Assembly (NCBI GenBank): GCA_964017195.1
Contig: OZ024897.1
Coordinates: 10,511,451-10,575,450, forward strand
DNA length: 64,000 nucleotides
DNA from: Siderastrea radians
Lineage: Eukaryota; Cnidaria; Anthozoa; Scleractinia; Rhizangiidae
Direction of reading: 5' to 3'
The position numbers were made by a program, and so were the translations under genes. The notes under the pieces were generated by a model. The model did no database searches and was not told where the DNA came from. It worked only from the letters and a program-made list of their open reading frames with translations. Shown piece by piece: positions 10,279 to 20,605 of this stretch (within the stretch, counting starts at the first letter, position 1; each line of letters begins with the position of its first letter).

Positions 10279-12392
10279 AAGAGTCTATCTTTTCGTCGAG
10301 GGTCGAGGGTTCCATGTCGAGGGTCGAGGGTAACTTTTTCTTCCCAATTTTGATCAATTACCAAAGAAAAATTGAACCGAATTTAACTGGAATAATTAAA
10401 TATAATCAATGAAAAAAGAAAACTTAAACCGAAGTTGACCATTTTAAAGATACGGATTGCACGTGGACATTAGATCTTTTCATACGTGGACATCGCCCCC
10501 CCCCCCAAAAAAAAAGGCGAGTTGGGGGGTGGGGTGAGATACTGAATAGTACGTGGACATCCCAGTTTCTTTAAAAGCCTGATTAGTTTTCAAAGAATAA
10601 CATTTAAAACCCACAGAAAGCCCATATTCGATCACAAATCGTGTTACTGTAACATCACGAAGCGAAGAAATGTGACAAAAAGCGAAGAAAAAGCGCGATG
10701 GTTTTATAAATGGTTTCACAACATGGGGTGTAATCCAGCTGTCAAGGAAGCTCTCTTGACATGTCCAAGCTCCAGACAATAAACTTTCTCGGGCAGAATC
10801 GGTCACATTTATTAACGTCTATGTATTGCACACGGAAAATATCGGCAGGCAACAGTGGCCACCAGAGTTCTATTTCGTATTTAAATTTTTGGAAAAGTCA
10901 TTTTAATAAGAATGAGATTTTAACGCAAGAAGTGATGGCAGCGACAAATTGCAAAACAAATCTAGGGGAGTCGCGAGGTTTAAAAAAAAATGGTCGCGAT
11001 TTCCGGTGTCGGCACTAAATCGATATTTGAAGTTGCTTTCCCATATTGCAAGTACAGCAGTTTTTTGCTCGACTTGCGGATCGAGAACAATCAGCCGAAA
11101 ACCCCGGGGGGGTACTCTGCAAATTTTTGGGCGGGGGTGTGCCGCTGGGACTCTGAAACCCTTACCCTAAACTAGACCAAGTTGAGGTGCATTTTGCAAC
11201 CCTATACTAGACTAAACACCAAAAATCCGTAACCCTATCCCACCGATTTCCGTCTAAATCCCGAATGTTGACAGTCTAGGATATCCAGCAGTGTTTTCAG
11301 TGATAACCTATCCTGGGTATTAAACCCATCTCTATTAACGCTTTCTTTGCTAGTTGCCGGTAAATTTGCCAAATTGATTTCTTTTTAGTGTCAATTGCCG
11401 GGAAACCTAGTCTAGACTAAATTCTCCAACTAACTGATTAGTTTCCTTGAAAATGATACCCTATTCTAGACCAAAACTCTCTGATTTCCGTACCCTATCC
11501 CAGACTAAACAGCTTGAAAACCATACCCTTCACAGCGGCACATACCCATATAGCATGTATATGGGAGTACCCCCCCGGGCCGAAAACTGCCAAAAAGTAA
11601 AAACTGCGCAATTTTCATGATACACGGTACCTGGTCGAGATTTCCGGTGTCAGTGATCAACTCCTTTGTTTCTGAGAAAGAGAATTAAAAATCGATATTT
11701 GCATGAATATCATGTATCCACTTTAGAACCACAGCAATTCTGTCGCATTGTAGTATTGGATCTTGACAGTTGGATTACACCCCATGTTATCAAACCAGCT
11801 ATTAAATCGTGCTTTTTCGTGTTTTGTCACATTTCTTCGACTGGTGGATTGAAAGAGGAATCCATATTCTTGAATCGAGCAAAAAACTGCTGCACTTACA
11901 ACACGGGAAAGCGCCTTCAAATGTCGGTTTTGTGCCGACACCGGAAATCGTGACCACTCTTTTTTTAAAACCTCGCGACTCCCCTAACACGAAAAATCTA
12001 ACCAGATTTATGATCGAATATGGGCTTTCTGTGGGTTCTAAATGTAATTCTTTGAAAACTAATCAGGCTATTTTAAAAAGACAAACTGGGATGTCCACGT
12101 GCTATTCACTATCTCACCCCACCCCCAACTCGCTATGTTTTGGGGCGATGTCCACGTATAAAAAGATCTAATGTCCACGTCAAGAGCCCATTACTGCTGT
12201 CCACGTGCAATCCGTATCTTTAAAATGGTTAACGTCGGTTTAAGTTTTCTTTTTTCAATAATTATATTTAATTTTTTGGTTAAATTCGGTTTAATTTTTC
12301 TTTATTAATTAAAAAAGTTGGGAAAAAAAGTTACCCTCGACCCTCGACATGGAACTCTCGACCCTCTACCCTCGACGAAAAGATAGACTCTT
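10279..12392. mobile_element. ~2.1-kb foldback-like element with long inverted arms
   Basis: The ends read AAGAGTCTATCTTTTCGTCG and its inverse, with repeated TCGAGGGTCGAGGGT just inside. The left arm (about 10279-10770) pairs with the right arm (about 11760-12392). Shared blocks include ACGTGGACATTAGATCTTTT, the C-rich/T-rich tract near 10495 with 12120, and AAAGAATAACATTTA. The centre (10780-11750) has no transposase-like frame and contains a later 477-bp insertion. Unit 1 keeps mainly the right arm, so either this element was partly deleted there or the arms arose by inverted duplication. Confidence 0.6.
11103..11579. mobile_element. 477-bp MITE with CCCGGGGGGGTACTC ends and 8-bp target duplication
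   Basis: Perfect 15-bp inverted repeats (CCCGGGGGGGTACTC and inverse) bound a non-coding interior with repeated CCCTA/CTAGACTAAA motifs. An 8-bp duplication CCGAAAAC lies at 11095-11102 and 11580-11587. Unit 1 has the uninterrupted site near 7045. An 8-bp duplication fits hAT-like or P-like groups. A related right-end fragment appears at about 29282-29305 (CGGCACATGCCCATATA). Confidence 0.85.
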
Positions 12393-12431
12393 GCCAAGGT
12401 AAATGTTTGAACTGTAATCAGGTTTGGTTTA

Positions 12432-13134
12432 GGTCGGTAACCAAGGTCAAGATAACAGATATAAGGTATATCCGCTTGCAGCGATATAATATTTCACTTC
12501 CCGCGGTGTCCAGATCGCTTCATATCCGATAAGTTGCATTCGTTTTCGACCAGACTTTTTGCCAGCGATAGACTATGAGCAGTCCCTCTTTCCGCTGAGA
12601 TATAATCGAGGAAAACGAAAAAGCGTGCGAGCGCGAATTCGCCTGCCGCGTTGAATCGTCTGCCTGCTGCGTTGAAAAGTGATCAACGCGCTTGTCGAAC
12701 CGCTAGTGTGAGCCGGCTCGACAAGCCAATTTTAATGCCGCAGGCGATTTTCGCGCTTACCTCGCTTCCCTTGTTTATTCGTTTGATTACAACATAATCA
12801 AACTTACGACGGGCAATCCGACAAAGATTTCTTTTTGCTCAATTATTTCGCACTTTCTTTCATCACCTACCTCTTCCTTTATTCATTCGCGATCTATTTT
12901 TGAACCAATTGCCTTTTCGCTAGGGAGGATGCGTATTCGACGTAGTACTCGTGATTCTGCGTGCTTTAATACCTAGCGTACAATCTCCAAGAATTAAAGG
13001 CTATTTTGCTGCTCAAAAACAAGAAAATAAAACGCGAGGACTACAAGCGACACACACACAAAAAAATGCAGGCATTCGAGATGGAAAGAGGTTTACTCCC
13101 GGATAATTTTAGGCCAGTACATGGAAACACTGTA
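12432..13134. repeat. Second copy of the GC-richer upstream block
   Basis: Direct duplicate of 7861-8525. It is not followed by an intact HIRAN gene; past about 13134 the sequence switches to a diverged fragment of the repeat. Confidence 0.6.
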
Positions 13135-13139
13135 CGAAT

Positions 13140-13620
13140 GTACCAAGGTTGGGTAACTTGACCACAGTAAATGCAAGTGGGCTGCAGAATTTTTTCCTGC
13201 CGGAATTTTTTTTTTTTTTTGCGGAGCGAGAACATTCCACATGAATTAAAACCTGCCAAGCCAAATTTTTATGGTACATGGAACTTGGCCGGGATTTCCG
13301 GAGTCGGTGATCAACTCCGAGTATCAGAGAAAAAAGAAAGGGTTTCGTTGTCGTGAAACCACCTGTGTAGTTCGCATGTGAAATCTCGCTCACATTTCTT
13401 CGATTCGTGCCGTTACAGAAACATGGTAAATCTAACCAGATTTATGATCAAATATGGGCTTCTGTAGGTTCTAAATAAAATTCTGTGATATCAACGCACT
13501 ATTCGCTATCTCACCCCACCCCTCACCCACTAACTTTTGGGGTGATGTTCGCTTTCAATTCGTATCTTTACAACGGTTGAACTCTTCTTAAATTCTTTCT
13601 TAGTTTTATTTTTCTTTGTC
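13140..13620. repeat. Third, diverged fragment of the same repeat
   Basis: Motifs such as GATTTCCGGAGTCGGTGATC, AACCAGATTTATGATC, GGGCTTCTGTAGGTTCTAAAT and CACTATTCGCTATCTCACCC match 7100-7590 and 11640-12130 in order but with many substitutions. This is an older copy of the right half of the unit. Confidence 0.6.
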
Positions 13621-14205
13621 TTTTTTAATTTTCTCTTTCACTTTCTACGGAATAAGTTTAGAGAACGTAGCCATTGTTTGTATTTCCCATGTACAGCTGA
13701 ATTAGAGAGAATGATGGAGAGAAATTTAAGGTTGGACTTTTATGACTCCAGATTAATTTGACTTAGCTTTGTATTCATTTACCAGGGTGGCAGGAAATTC
13801 AAAGCTTTGTGGTCTACTATCTTGCACAGATTCCATATGCAGTAAAAACCATGAACCGGTCTATTGTCTATAGTGCGTTCGTGGAGCTGTGCTGCATCTG
13901 TATTGATGACGTCATTCGCATCGAAACTTGTGGAGAGAATCGAAAATAAGCACGCCGGGTCAGCTGCGTAAAAAAGGACCATTTATTAAATACTTTGGCA
14001 CCTTTTGTCCGATAATGTGCTCATACTTTGCAGGATAACAGAACTTTGTATTCCCAACAATCGTATGTTTTTAGTTTTATTGGTTTTTCGCGGGAAATTT
14101 ACGTCAAAAGATTGACAAGGCGAGGAACAGAGAACACCCCACTACAGAGGCCATTCTCGCAAGAAGAGGTTACCCGTAAATAAGGGTTACGAAATGAGAG
14201 TATTA
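13621..14205. other. Intergenic stretch, nothing recognised
   Basis: No supported frame or repeat. It ends directly at the 42-bp minisatellite. Confidence 0.35.
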
Positions 14206-14207
14206 TC

Positions 14208-16066
14208 TGCAAAACATTGGTGATGTGTTTGTGACTTCTGTCGAGAACTTGCAAAACATCCTCATCGGTTGGCTTGTGGTGATGTGTTTGTGACTTCTGT
14301 TAAGAACTTGCAAAATATCAGCGATGTGTTTGTGACTTCTGAAAAGAACTTGCAAAACAACCTCACTGGTCGACTTGTGGTGATGTGTTTGTGACTTCTG
14401 TTTTTTGACTTGCAAAACAGCGGCGTTGTGTTTCTGACTTCTTTTGAGAACTTTCAAAACATCCTCATCAGGTGGCTTGTGGTGATGTGTTTGTGACTTG
14501 TGTTAAGAACTTGCAAAACATCGATGATGTGTTTGTGACTTCTGTTAAGAACTTGCAAAACATCGGTGATGTGTTTGTGACTTCTGTTAAGAACTTGCAA
14601 AACAACCTCACTGGTCGACTTGTGGTGATGTGTTTGTGACTTTTGTTTTTTGACTTGCAAAACAGCGGCGATGTGTTTCTGACTTCTTTTGAGAACTTGC
14701 AAACATTCTCATCGGTTGGCTTGTGGTGATGTGTTTGTGACTTCTGTAAAGAACTTGCAAAACAACCTCACTGGTCGACTTGTGGTGATGTGTTTGTGAC
14801 TTCTGTTTTTTGACTTGCAAAACAGCGGCGTTGTGTTTCTGACTTCTTTTGAGAACTTTCAAAACATCCTCATCAGGTGGCTTGTGGTGATGTGTTTGTG
14901 ACTTGTGTTAAGAACTTGCAAAACATCGATGATGTGTTTGTGACTTCTGTTAAGAACTTGCAAAACATCTGTGATGTGTTTGTGACTTCTGTTAAGAACT
15001 TGCAAAACAACCTCACTGGTCGACTTGTGGTGATGTGTTTGTGACTTTTGTTTTTTGACTTGCAAAACAGCGGTGTTGTGTTTCTGACTTCTTTTGAGAA
15101 CTTGCAAACATTCTCATCGGTTGGCTTGTGTTGATGTGTTTGTGACTTCTGTTAAGAACTTGCAAAACATCGATGATGTGTTTGTGACTTGTGTTAAGAA
15201 CTTGCAAAACATCGGTGATGTGTTTGTGACTTCTGTTAAGAACTTGCACACCAACCTCACTGGTCGACTTGTGGTGATGTGTTTGTGACTTCTGTTTTTT
15301 GACTTGCAAAACAGCGGCGATGTGTTTTTGACTTCTTTTGAGAACTTGCAAACATTCTCATCGGTTGGCTTGTGGTGATGTGTTTGTGACTTGTGTTAAG
15401 AACTTGCAAAACATCGATGATGTGTTTGTGACTTCTGTTAAGAACTTGCAAAACATCGGTGATGTGTTTGTGACTTCTGTAAAGAACTTGCAAAACAACC
15501 TCACTGGTCGACTTGTGGTAATGTGTTTGTGACTTCTGTTTTTTGACTTGCAAAACAGCGGCGATGTGTTTCTGACTTCTCTTGAGAACTTGCAAACATT
15601 CTCATCGGTTGGCTTGTGGTGATGTGTTTGTGACTTCTGTAAAGAACTTGCAAAACAACCTCACTGGTCGACTTGTGGTGATGTGTTTGTGACTTCTGTT
15701 TTTTGACTTGCAAAACAGCGGCGATGTGTTTCTGACTTCTTTTGAGAACTTGCAAACATTTTCATCGGTTGGCTTGTGGTGATGTGTTTGTGACTTGTGT
15801 TAAGAACTTGCAAAACATCGATGGTGTGTTTGTGACTTCTGTTAAGAACTTGCAAAACATCGGTGATGTGTTTGTGACTTCTGTTAAGAACTTGCAAAAC
15901 ATCCTCATTAGTCGACTTGTGGTGATGTGTTTGTGACTTCTGTTACATTTTTTTGTAAGAACTTGCAAAACATCGATGATGTGTTTGTGACTTCTGTTAA
16001 GAACTTGCAAAACATCGGTGATGTGTCTGTGACTTCTGTTGAAAACTTGCACAACTTCCTCACTGG
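14208..16066 (+). repeat. 42-bp minisatellite with higher-order structure
   Basis: About 44 units of a 42-bp repeat (GATGTGTTTGTGACTTCTGT followed by TAAGAACTTGCAAAACATCG and two bases). Variant units containing TTTTTTGACTTGCAAAACAGC and CATTCTCATCGGTTGGC recur at fixed spacing (for example 15089, 15333, 15577), giving a higher-order period near 244 bp. Because 42 is divisible by 3, both strands show long open frames, but these are products of the period and not genes. The array ends about 1.9 kb before the large transposon coding block. Confidence 0.9.
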
Positions 16067-16070
16067 TTCG

Positions 16071-16173
16071 TTTAAGAATTCTGAAGATTACTATTAATAT
16101 TAATATTATAATAACTAGAACGTAAATGCGTGTATCCCTGCTTTTTCTGATGTTATTTTGTTCTTTATTACAT
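16071..16173 (+). repeat. ~100-bp direct repeat, left copy
   Basis: The segment from GAATTCTGAAGATTA through GTGTATCCCTGCTT to TTATTTTGTT and TATTACA matches 27097-27181 in the same orientation and order, and its last part matches about 17095-17125. The two full copies bracket the 11-kb region holding the minisatellite flanks and the transposon coding block. Confidence 0.6.
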
Positions 16174-16556
16174 GTTTTAAAAAGTACTTATTATAAGTAC
16201 TTTTGTTTACCTTGAATGAGAGTACGCGGACAAAGTTAATCAGAGCTACTGAAGTGATACGATATTGAATACAGTACATAGGCTGCAAGGTGAGAAAAGC
16301 TAATTACTGTACACATTTCTCGATAGTTGATTAATAAGCATGTAGATTCAATTTTTGCAACAATGATTATTCCTTCTATATCAGCTGTAATTTGAAGGCA
16401 AAACAGGCCATTGGCGTTTATACCCTAGTGTTAAAAACTAACTTAAGGTTTTAAGCGGTACTCTTTGTGCCGGTTTAAGAATTGCACTAAGTCTACGGAT
16501 ATAGGAAACTTCAAAAAAAAAAATGGTTTGCAATATTCAGTGTATAAATAGAGAAT

Positions 16557-16692
16557 ATTACAAGGTCGTGCGGAGATATGACATTTATCTTCGAGTGTTG
16601 GAAAACATTTCCCGAGTGAGCGCATCGAACGATTGAAGTAAGTTTCAACACTCGGAGATAAATGCCGTATCTCCAAGCGGCCTTGTAATTTT
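16557..16692. mobile_element. Hairpin MITE inside the upstream duplication
   Basis: The arms at about 16557-16604 and 16646-16692 are imperfect inverses (ATTACAAGGTCGTGCGGAGA against its inverse, sharing GACATTTATCT and GAGTGTTG). The loop is 40 bp. It sits in the part of copy A that copy B lacks. Confidence 0.65.
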
Positions 16693-16703
16693 CCGTTTAT
16701 TAT

Positions 16704-17009
16704 ATAGACACCGATGAAACACCAGGATAACGATTTCTTGGACTGACCCTTTATTTGCTGAATCAATCTAATAAAATATAGATCTTACGCACATTCGAAT
16801 TTTGGTCGAAAAATAGAGAAAATAACTAGCGTTTATAATATTCTAGTAATAAGGCAGATAAATGTCATAAAACGATACGTCATTGTCCTTTAAGACTGAA
16901 GTAGCCATGACAACCGTGATATCTTCACATGTGAAAGATAAAAATCGTATCTTCACTGGATACGAAATTTTCCTCACTGGAAAAATCCTGATATTTCGTC
17001 GGTGTCTAA
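16704..17009. mobile_element. ~305-bp TIR element (TAGACACCG ends)
   Basis: The left end TAGACACCGATGAAACACC is the imperfect inverse of the right end at 16975-17009 (GATATTTCGTCGGTGTCTA). The interior contains CGTATCTTCACTGGATACG-type internal repeats and no coding frame. Together with 16557-16692 it accounts for the sequence interrupting copy A. Confidence 0.7.
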
Positions 17010-17590
17010 CTAATAAAGTATTTATTTGTTCCAATCGCTAGTGGCGTCAAAATGTGGTGGAGCAATTGCTTGCCAGTTTATTAGTCAGGAAATGCGCGTA
17101 TCCCATTTTGTTTTATATTACAGGTTTAAAAAGTACGTAAGGGCTTTTGTTAATCTTGACTGAGAGTACACGGACAAAGTTAATCAGAGCTACTGAAGTG
17201 ATATGATATTGAATGCAGTACATATGCTGTAAGGTGAAAAAAGCTAATTACTGTACACATTACTCGATAGTAGATTAATAAGCATGTAGATTCTAGTTTT
17301 GCAACAATAATTATTCCTCCTACATCAGAAATAATTTGAAGGCAAAACAGGCCGTTGAAGTTTATACCCTAGTAAAACCAAGGTCAGGTATTAATCTCCC
17401 CTTACGTCGTACTCTTTGTGCAGGATTAAGGATTGCACTGAGTCTAGGGATACAGAAAATTGAAAATTAGACTACTCTGGAATATATCAGTGTATCAAGT
17501 ATTCAATTGTTCCAATCGTTAGTGGCGTTAAAATGTAGTTAAGCAATTGCTTGCCAGTTAATTAGTCAGAAATACTCATTTATGCCTCAC

Positions 17591-17936
17591 CTTATTTAGT
17601 TCCGAAGGGCGACCGTTTGTTTTGACACTTTCGTTCGTTTTTTATAATCTGTTTTCGGAAAACGTCTATTGCAGGATTTTTTAAAGAAGAACGTGCCTTG
17701 AATACGTTCTGACTCAACTGCTAAGTGCTCATTTGACATATAGATTCCAAAATAAAAGATACTCTCTACAGAAGTTCAAATATGCATTAGTTTTAATTAG
17801 TTTTATGATTATAAGTTTTAAATTATCTCAATGTTTTTATTATGAATTAACTGCCAAGAGGTGCTTACCATTATGATGTTAGAGCCCAATTCCAGTTCTT
17901 CTCCCTCTTTGTTTTCAATTTTCTCCAATAATTAAA
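17591..17936. promoter_or_regulatory. Leader region of the large transposon coding block
   Basis: AT-rich 350 bp directly upstream of the first ORF. I see no clear TATA box placement, TIR or operator; listed because any promoter of the element should lie here or in the preceding duplicated block. Confidence 0.25.
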
Positions 17937-19901
17937 ATGAGAAAGCTCGGTTACCTTCTAAATTCGCCTTATCAGATATTAGAGGTCATGACAAAGGAAC
18001 AGGAAATCATTTCTTGGTTACAAGCTACATACGAAGCGGGAAAAGAGACAGATGTTACTTCAAAAGAGAGTTTGTGGATTGAGTTTGCCAACGATATTAG
18101 AGTTGCTGATTCGGGACAAGCATTGAACAGAGATGAGTTTTTCTCGCATGTTGGGCGATGCATTAGCCAGTGTTCACAGTTAAAGGCAACCAAGACGATC
18201 CGTTGCAAAGGGAAAAAAACTGGATACGAGGGCTTGCGGAAGAAACAGGAAGAAGAACGAGAAAACGGTAGTCAAGAAACTATTCATTTAACTCAGGATA
18301 TCTCAGCACAATATGACAGCTACCCTTACAATAACACCAAACAAGCCGTTAACGACACAAGGGAGGTTGACGAGAGGGAATCACAGAGATGCTATAGTGT
18401 TAAAGTCCAGAAGAAAGGAATAAGTGACGTAAAAGAAAGTAGCGACGATCAAAGGAAAGATGATAACCAACTCGTTAAATCTTCTGACGGTGACACAGGA
18501 TCTTCCTTCGGTCAGGGTATGTCTACAAAAAAGGACGGTGCCCAAGGTGGAAAAACGTCTCCTTCGTTTGAAGATCAGATGGCTACGGATGAAAGAGAGG
18601 ACGGAGGCGACAAAGAAGTAAGGGGCGAAAACGGTAAACCTCGAGCAAGTTCTAATTTACTTGGCGGTTTAAAAATCCAGAAGAAAGGAAAAAGTGACGC
18701 AAAAAAATGTAGCGACGATCAAAGGAAAGATGATGATCAATTTTTACAATCTTTTGACGGTGACACAGGATCTTCTTTCGGTCAGGGTATCTCTTCAAAA
18801 ACGGACGGTGCCCAAGGCGGAAAAACGTCTCCTTCGGTTGAAGATCAGACGGCTACGGAGAAAAGAGAGAAAGAAGGCGACAAAGAAGTAAGGGGCGAAA
18901 ACGGAAAACCTCGAGCAAGTTCTAATTCAGTTGGCGGGCATGTCTCCTCAGAAAAGCACGGTGGATCCTGTTACGAAAACGACTTACAGCCGATTGAAGA
19001 AGTAATGGGTCCCTTGGCGGGTGATTACTCGGATTCAAATGACACTGAAGAAGATGAAACCACGTTTTGGGAAGCATTCTATGACACTGGTTTCACAGAC
19101 ACGGAAGACTCTACTGAAGAAGCAGATCAAAGGAAGAAGCCTAACGAGACTATGAAGTCCACAATAATCAAAAGGAAGCGAGTGCCAAGCAGCTCCAGTT
19201 CCTGTTCAAGTAAAAAGAGTTTTGGCTCTTCGAAACAACGGAAACGGCGAATGAAACAACGAGTCACTTTGAGTAGCTCAGATGATGAGGAACATTCTCC
19301 CGAAAGGTTTTACCAAAACCACCACAAGAAATTAAAATTTCTATTACCCAAACATTTGCCAAGTCGGCCAAGGTCTTTTCATGATTACTTGTCCAGGGTC
19401 TTTAAATCTCCCAACACAGCAAATCTAAAACGAATTGACATTCACAGCCATTCAGGTGATACGGTAAATAAGGAATATGCCTGTCGCCGATCATTTATTG
19501 CTGCAGCCTTCCCCCCTGTTAAAGTTGGTCAGGCGGCCGGTCGTGAGATAGAACACACCACTGCTGGCGATGTGTTTCCGCAGTTTACGCATCATAGGAA
19601 AAGCGATTACCATTGCGAGATATGTGTTCCTTTTCAGAGATGGGCTAAGGAGAACGGTCTCAAGCATTCTGCATTGAAGTCTAAACATGTTAAAATTGAC
19701 GACATCATGAATGGCACTGCTGTTTTAATTTTCTCTGGCGTGGTGCAGGCTCTTGAGCACTTCAGTTCCAAAGTTCACCAGGAAGCCATTGATGTTTTCA
19801 AAAGCGACGCTACAGAAAAAGCTACCAAGGTGAATGAAGGTAAACCGGCGAGGAAGGAAGCAGTCATAAATTTTTTTGCACCAAAGAAGCCTTTAAACTG
19901 A
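17937..19901 (+). CDS. Transposon ORF1: RFX-like winged-helix protein (654 aa)
   Basis: Residues about 23-103 resemble an RFX-type winged-helix DNA-binding domain: a WLQATYE start, a conserved LW, then NRDEFFSHVG, and a basic GKKTGYEGLRKK end like the RFX wing and recognition region. Residues 155-244 and 245-334 are an exact-length 90-residue tandem duplication, charged and probably disordered. A serine-rich, arginine-rich linker (about 415-460) looks like a nuclear localisation region. The C-terminal third has Cys/His pairs (HCEIC near residue 560) and ends KEAVINFFAPKKPLN, a PIP-box-like tail. M18 (17988) is an equally plausible start just ahead of the domain. The stop lies 2 bp before the next ORF. 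Probably the DNA-binding accessory protein of the element; the RFX call is by pattern only. Confidence 0.7.
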   Translation: MRKLGYLLNSPYQILEVMTKEQEIISWLQATYEAGKETDVTSKESLWIEFANDIRVADSGQALNRDEFFSHVGRCISQCSQLKATKTIRCKGKKTGYEGLRKKQEEERENGSQETIHLTQDISAQYDSYPYNNTKQAVNDTREVDERESQRCYSVKVQKKGISDVKESSDDQRKDDNQLVKSSDGDTGSSFGQGMSTKKDGAQGGKTSPSFEDQMATDEREDGGDKEVRGENGKPRASSNLLGGLKIQKKGKSDAKKCSDDQRKDDDQFLQSFDGDTGSSFGQGISSKTDGAQGGKTSPSVEDQTATEKREKEGDKEVRGENGKPRASSNSVGGHVSSEKHGGSCYENDLQPIEEVMGPLAGDYSDSNDTEEDETTFWEAFYDTGFTDTEDSTEEADQRKKPNETMKSTIIKRKRVPSSSSSCSSKKSFGSSKQRKRRMKQRVTLSSSDDEEHSPERFYQNHHKKLKFLLPKHLPSRPRSFHDYLSRVFKSPNTANLKRIDIHSHSGDTVNKEYACRRSFIAAAFPPVKVGQAAGREIEHTTAGDVFPQFTHHRKSDYHCEICVPFQRWAKENGLKHSALKSKHVKIDDIMNGTAVLIFSGVVQALEHFSSKVHQEAIDVFKSDATEKATKVNEGKPARKEAVINFFAPKKPLN

Positions 19902-19903
19902 CT

Positions 19904-20605
19904 ATGACCTCTGGTCCCACCAAAGAAGAGAACAGCCCACGGACAGTCAGATGTCTTTACTACTGGGATCCAGAGGTCGTAAAATATTTCGAAAAGGACA
20001 ACCAAATAAGGCGCACCGCATCTAAATCGCTGTTTAAGAGAAGGCTGTATGAGGGTATCATCAGATGCTACAAAGTCTCCATGAACCATAAACAGTGTTA
20101 CATGTATGAGGAATGGAAGAAACACCATCCAGGAGAACATAGACTCCTCGTTGAAGATGCAAGCAAACAACCGAAGTCAGTTTTTATTCCATTGAACAAA
20201 ACTATTAGAGTTTACGGTAAGGACGTCACGGTGGCCGGAGGTATCAAGAACCTCGATCTTCCCTGCTTAGACGAAGCGGTGTCACATGGGAAACATCCAT
20301 TTACCTGTTCAAACTGTGTCAAACAGGAAAGAGAATTAAAGAATACCCTGCAACATCGGCGCAGTGGAAGTCTCCAAGATACCAAGAACCGCATAGGGCT
20401 TAGCGGTTTCAACAAACGATACGCCAGAAAGAGTGAGCTAGAAGACGCCCTTGAGAAAGCAGAAACCGGCGTAGATCTGCACAAAAACAGATTAAGGAAA
20501 TGGCTAAAGTTCAACTTGCCCCAAAGGAGATTGAAGACTGTTTGCTGGACTCTTGCATCTCAGGAGACGAGCAAAAACTCGTCATCGACCTTGCTTGTTT
20601 GTTAA
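19904..20605 (+). CDS. Transposon ORF2: N-terminal segment of the putative transposase
   Basis: The frame opens with ATG two bases after the ORF1 stop and is credible up to about residue 200. It includes an LYYWDPEVV motif, a possible zinc-binding pair (CSNC, around residue 140) and a charged coiled-coil-like stretch ending DLHKNRLRK. Past about 20499 the real coding signal moves by -1 into the next frame (MAKVQLAPKE), so the last 35 residues here are probably nonsense. The ORF1/ORF2 spacing would suit termination-reinitiation, but the frame is also open upstream of the ATG, so an ancestral fusion to ORF1 is possible. The family is not recognised; position and continuity with ORF3 suggest it is the front of the transposase. 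Confidence 0.6.
   Translation: MTSGPTKEENSPRTVRCLYYWDPEVVKYFEKDNQIRRTASKSLFKRRLYEGIIRCYKVSMNHKQCYMYEEWKKHHPGEHRLLVEDASKQPKSVFIPLNKTIRVYGKDVTVAGGIKNLDLPCLDEAVSHGKHPFTCSNCVKQERELKNTLQHRRSGSLQDTKNRIGLSGFNKRYARKSELEDALEKAETGVDLHKNRLRKWLKFNLPQRRLKTVCWTLASQETSKNSSSTLLVC

Larger units (their letters stand above)
8526..13134 (+). repeat. Tandem segmental duplication, unit 2 (HIRAN-gene unit)
   Basis: Direct repeat of 4784-8525. Unit 2 retains the HIRAN coding exons and the full large inverted repeat (10279-12392), and has gained a 477-bp element (11103-11579). A third, much more diverged fragment of the right half continues at about 13140-13620. Confidence 0.8.
16180..17590 (+). repeat. Direct duplication of ~450 bp upstream of the transposon ORFs
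   Basis: 16200-16510 matches 17150-17465 (for example CGGACAAAGTTAATCAGAGC, TAATAAGCATGTAGATTC, GAAGGCAAAACAGGCC). 17025-17095 matches 17505-17575 (TTGTTCCAATCG, AGCAATTGCTTGCCAGTT). The first copy is split by inserted sequence at about 16545-17010. The region has no coding frame. It may be the 5' subterminal or regulatory part of the large element. Confidence 0.7.

Noticed and set aside
14203..16052. Frames of 80-110 codons in the 42-bp array as a gene family
   Set aside because: Period divisible by 3; the same peptides recur unit by unit on both strands.
14208..16066. CRISPR-like array
   Set aside because: The units are contiguous with no unique spacers, and the surrounding genome is eukaryotic.
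20480..20520. Programmed -1 ribosomal frameshift between ORF2 and ORF3
   Set aside because: No canonical X XXY YYZ slippery heptamer is seen, and four successive -1 breaks are more simply single-base losses.
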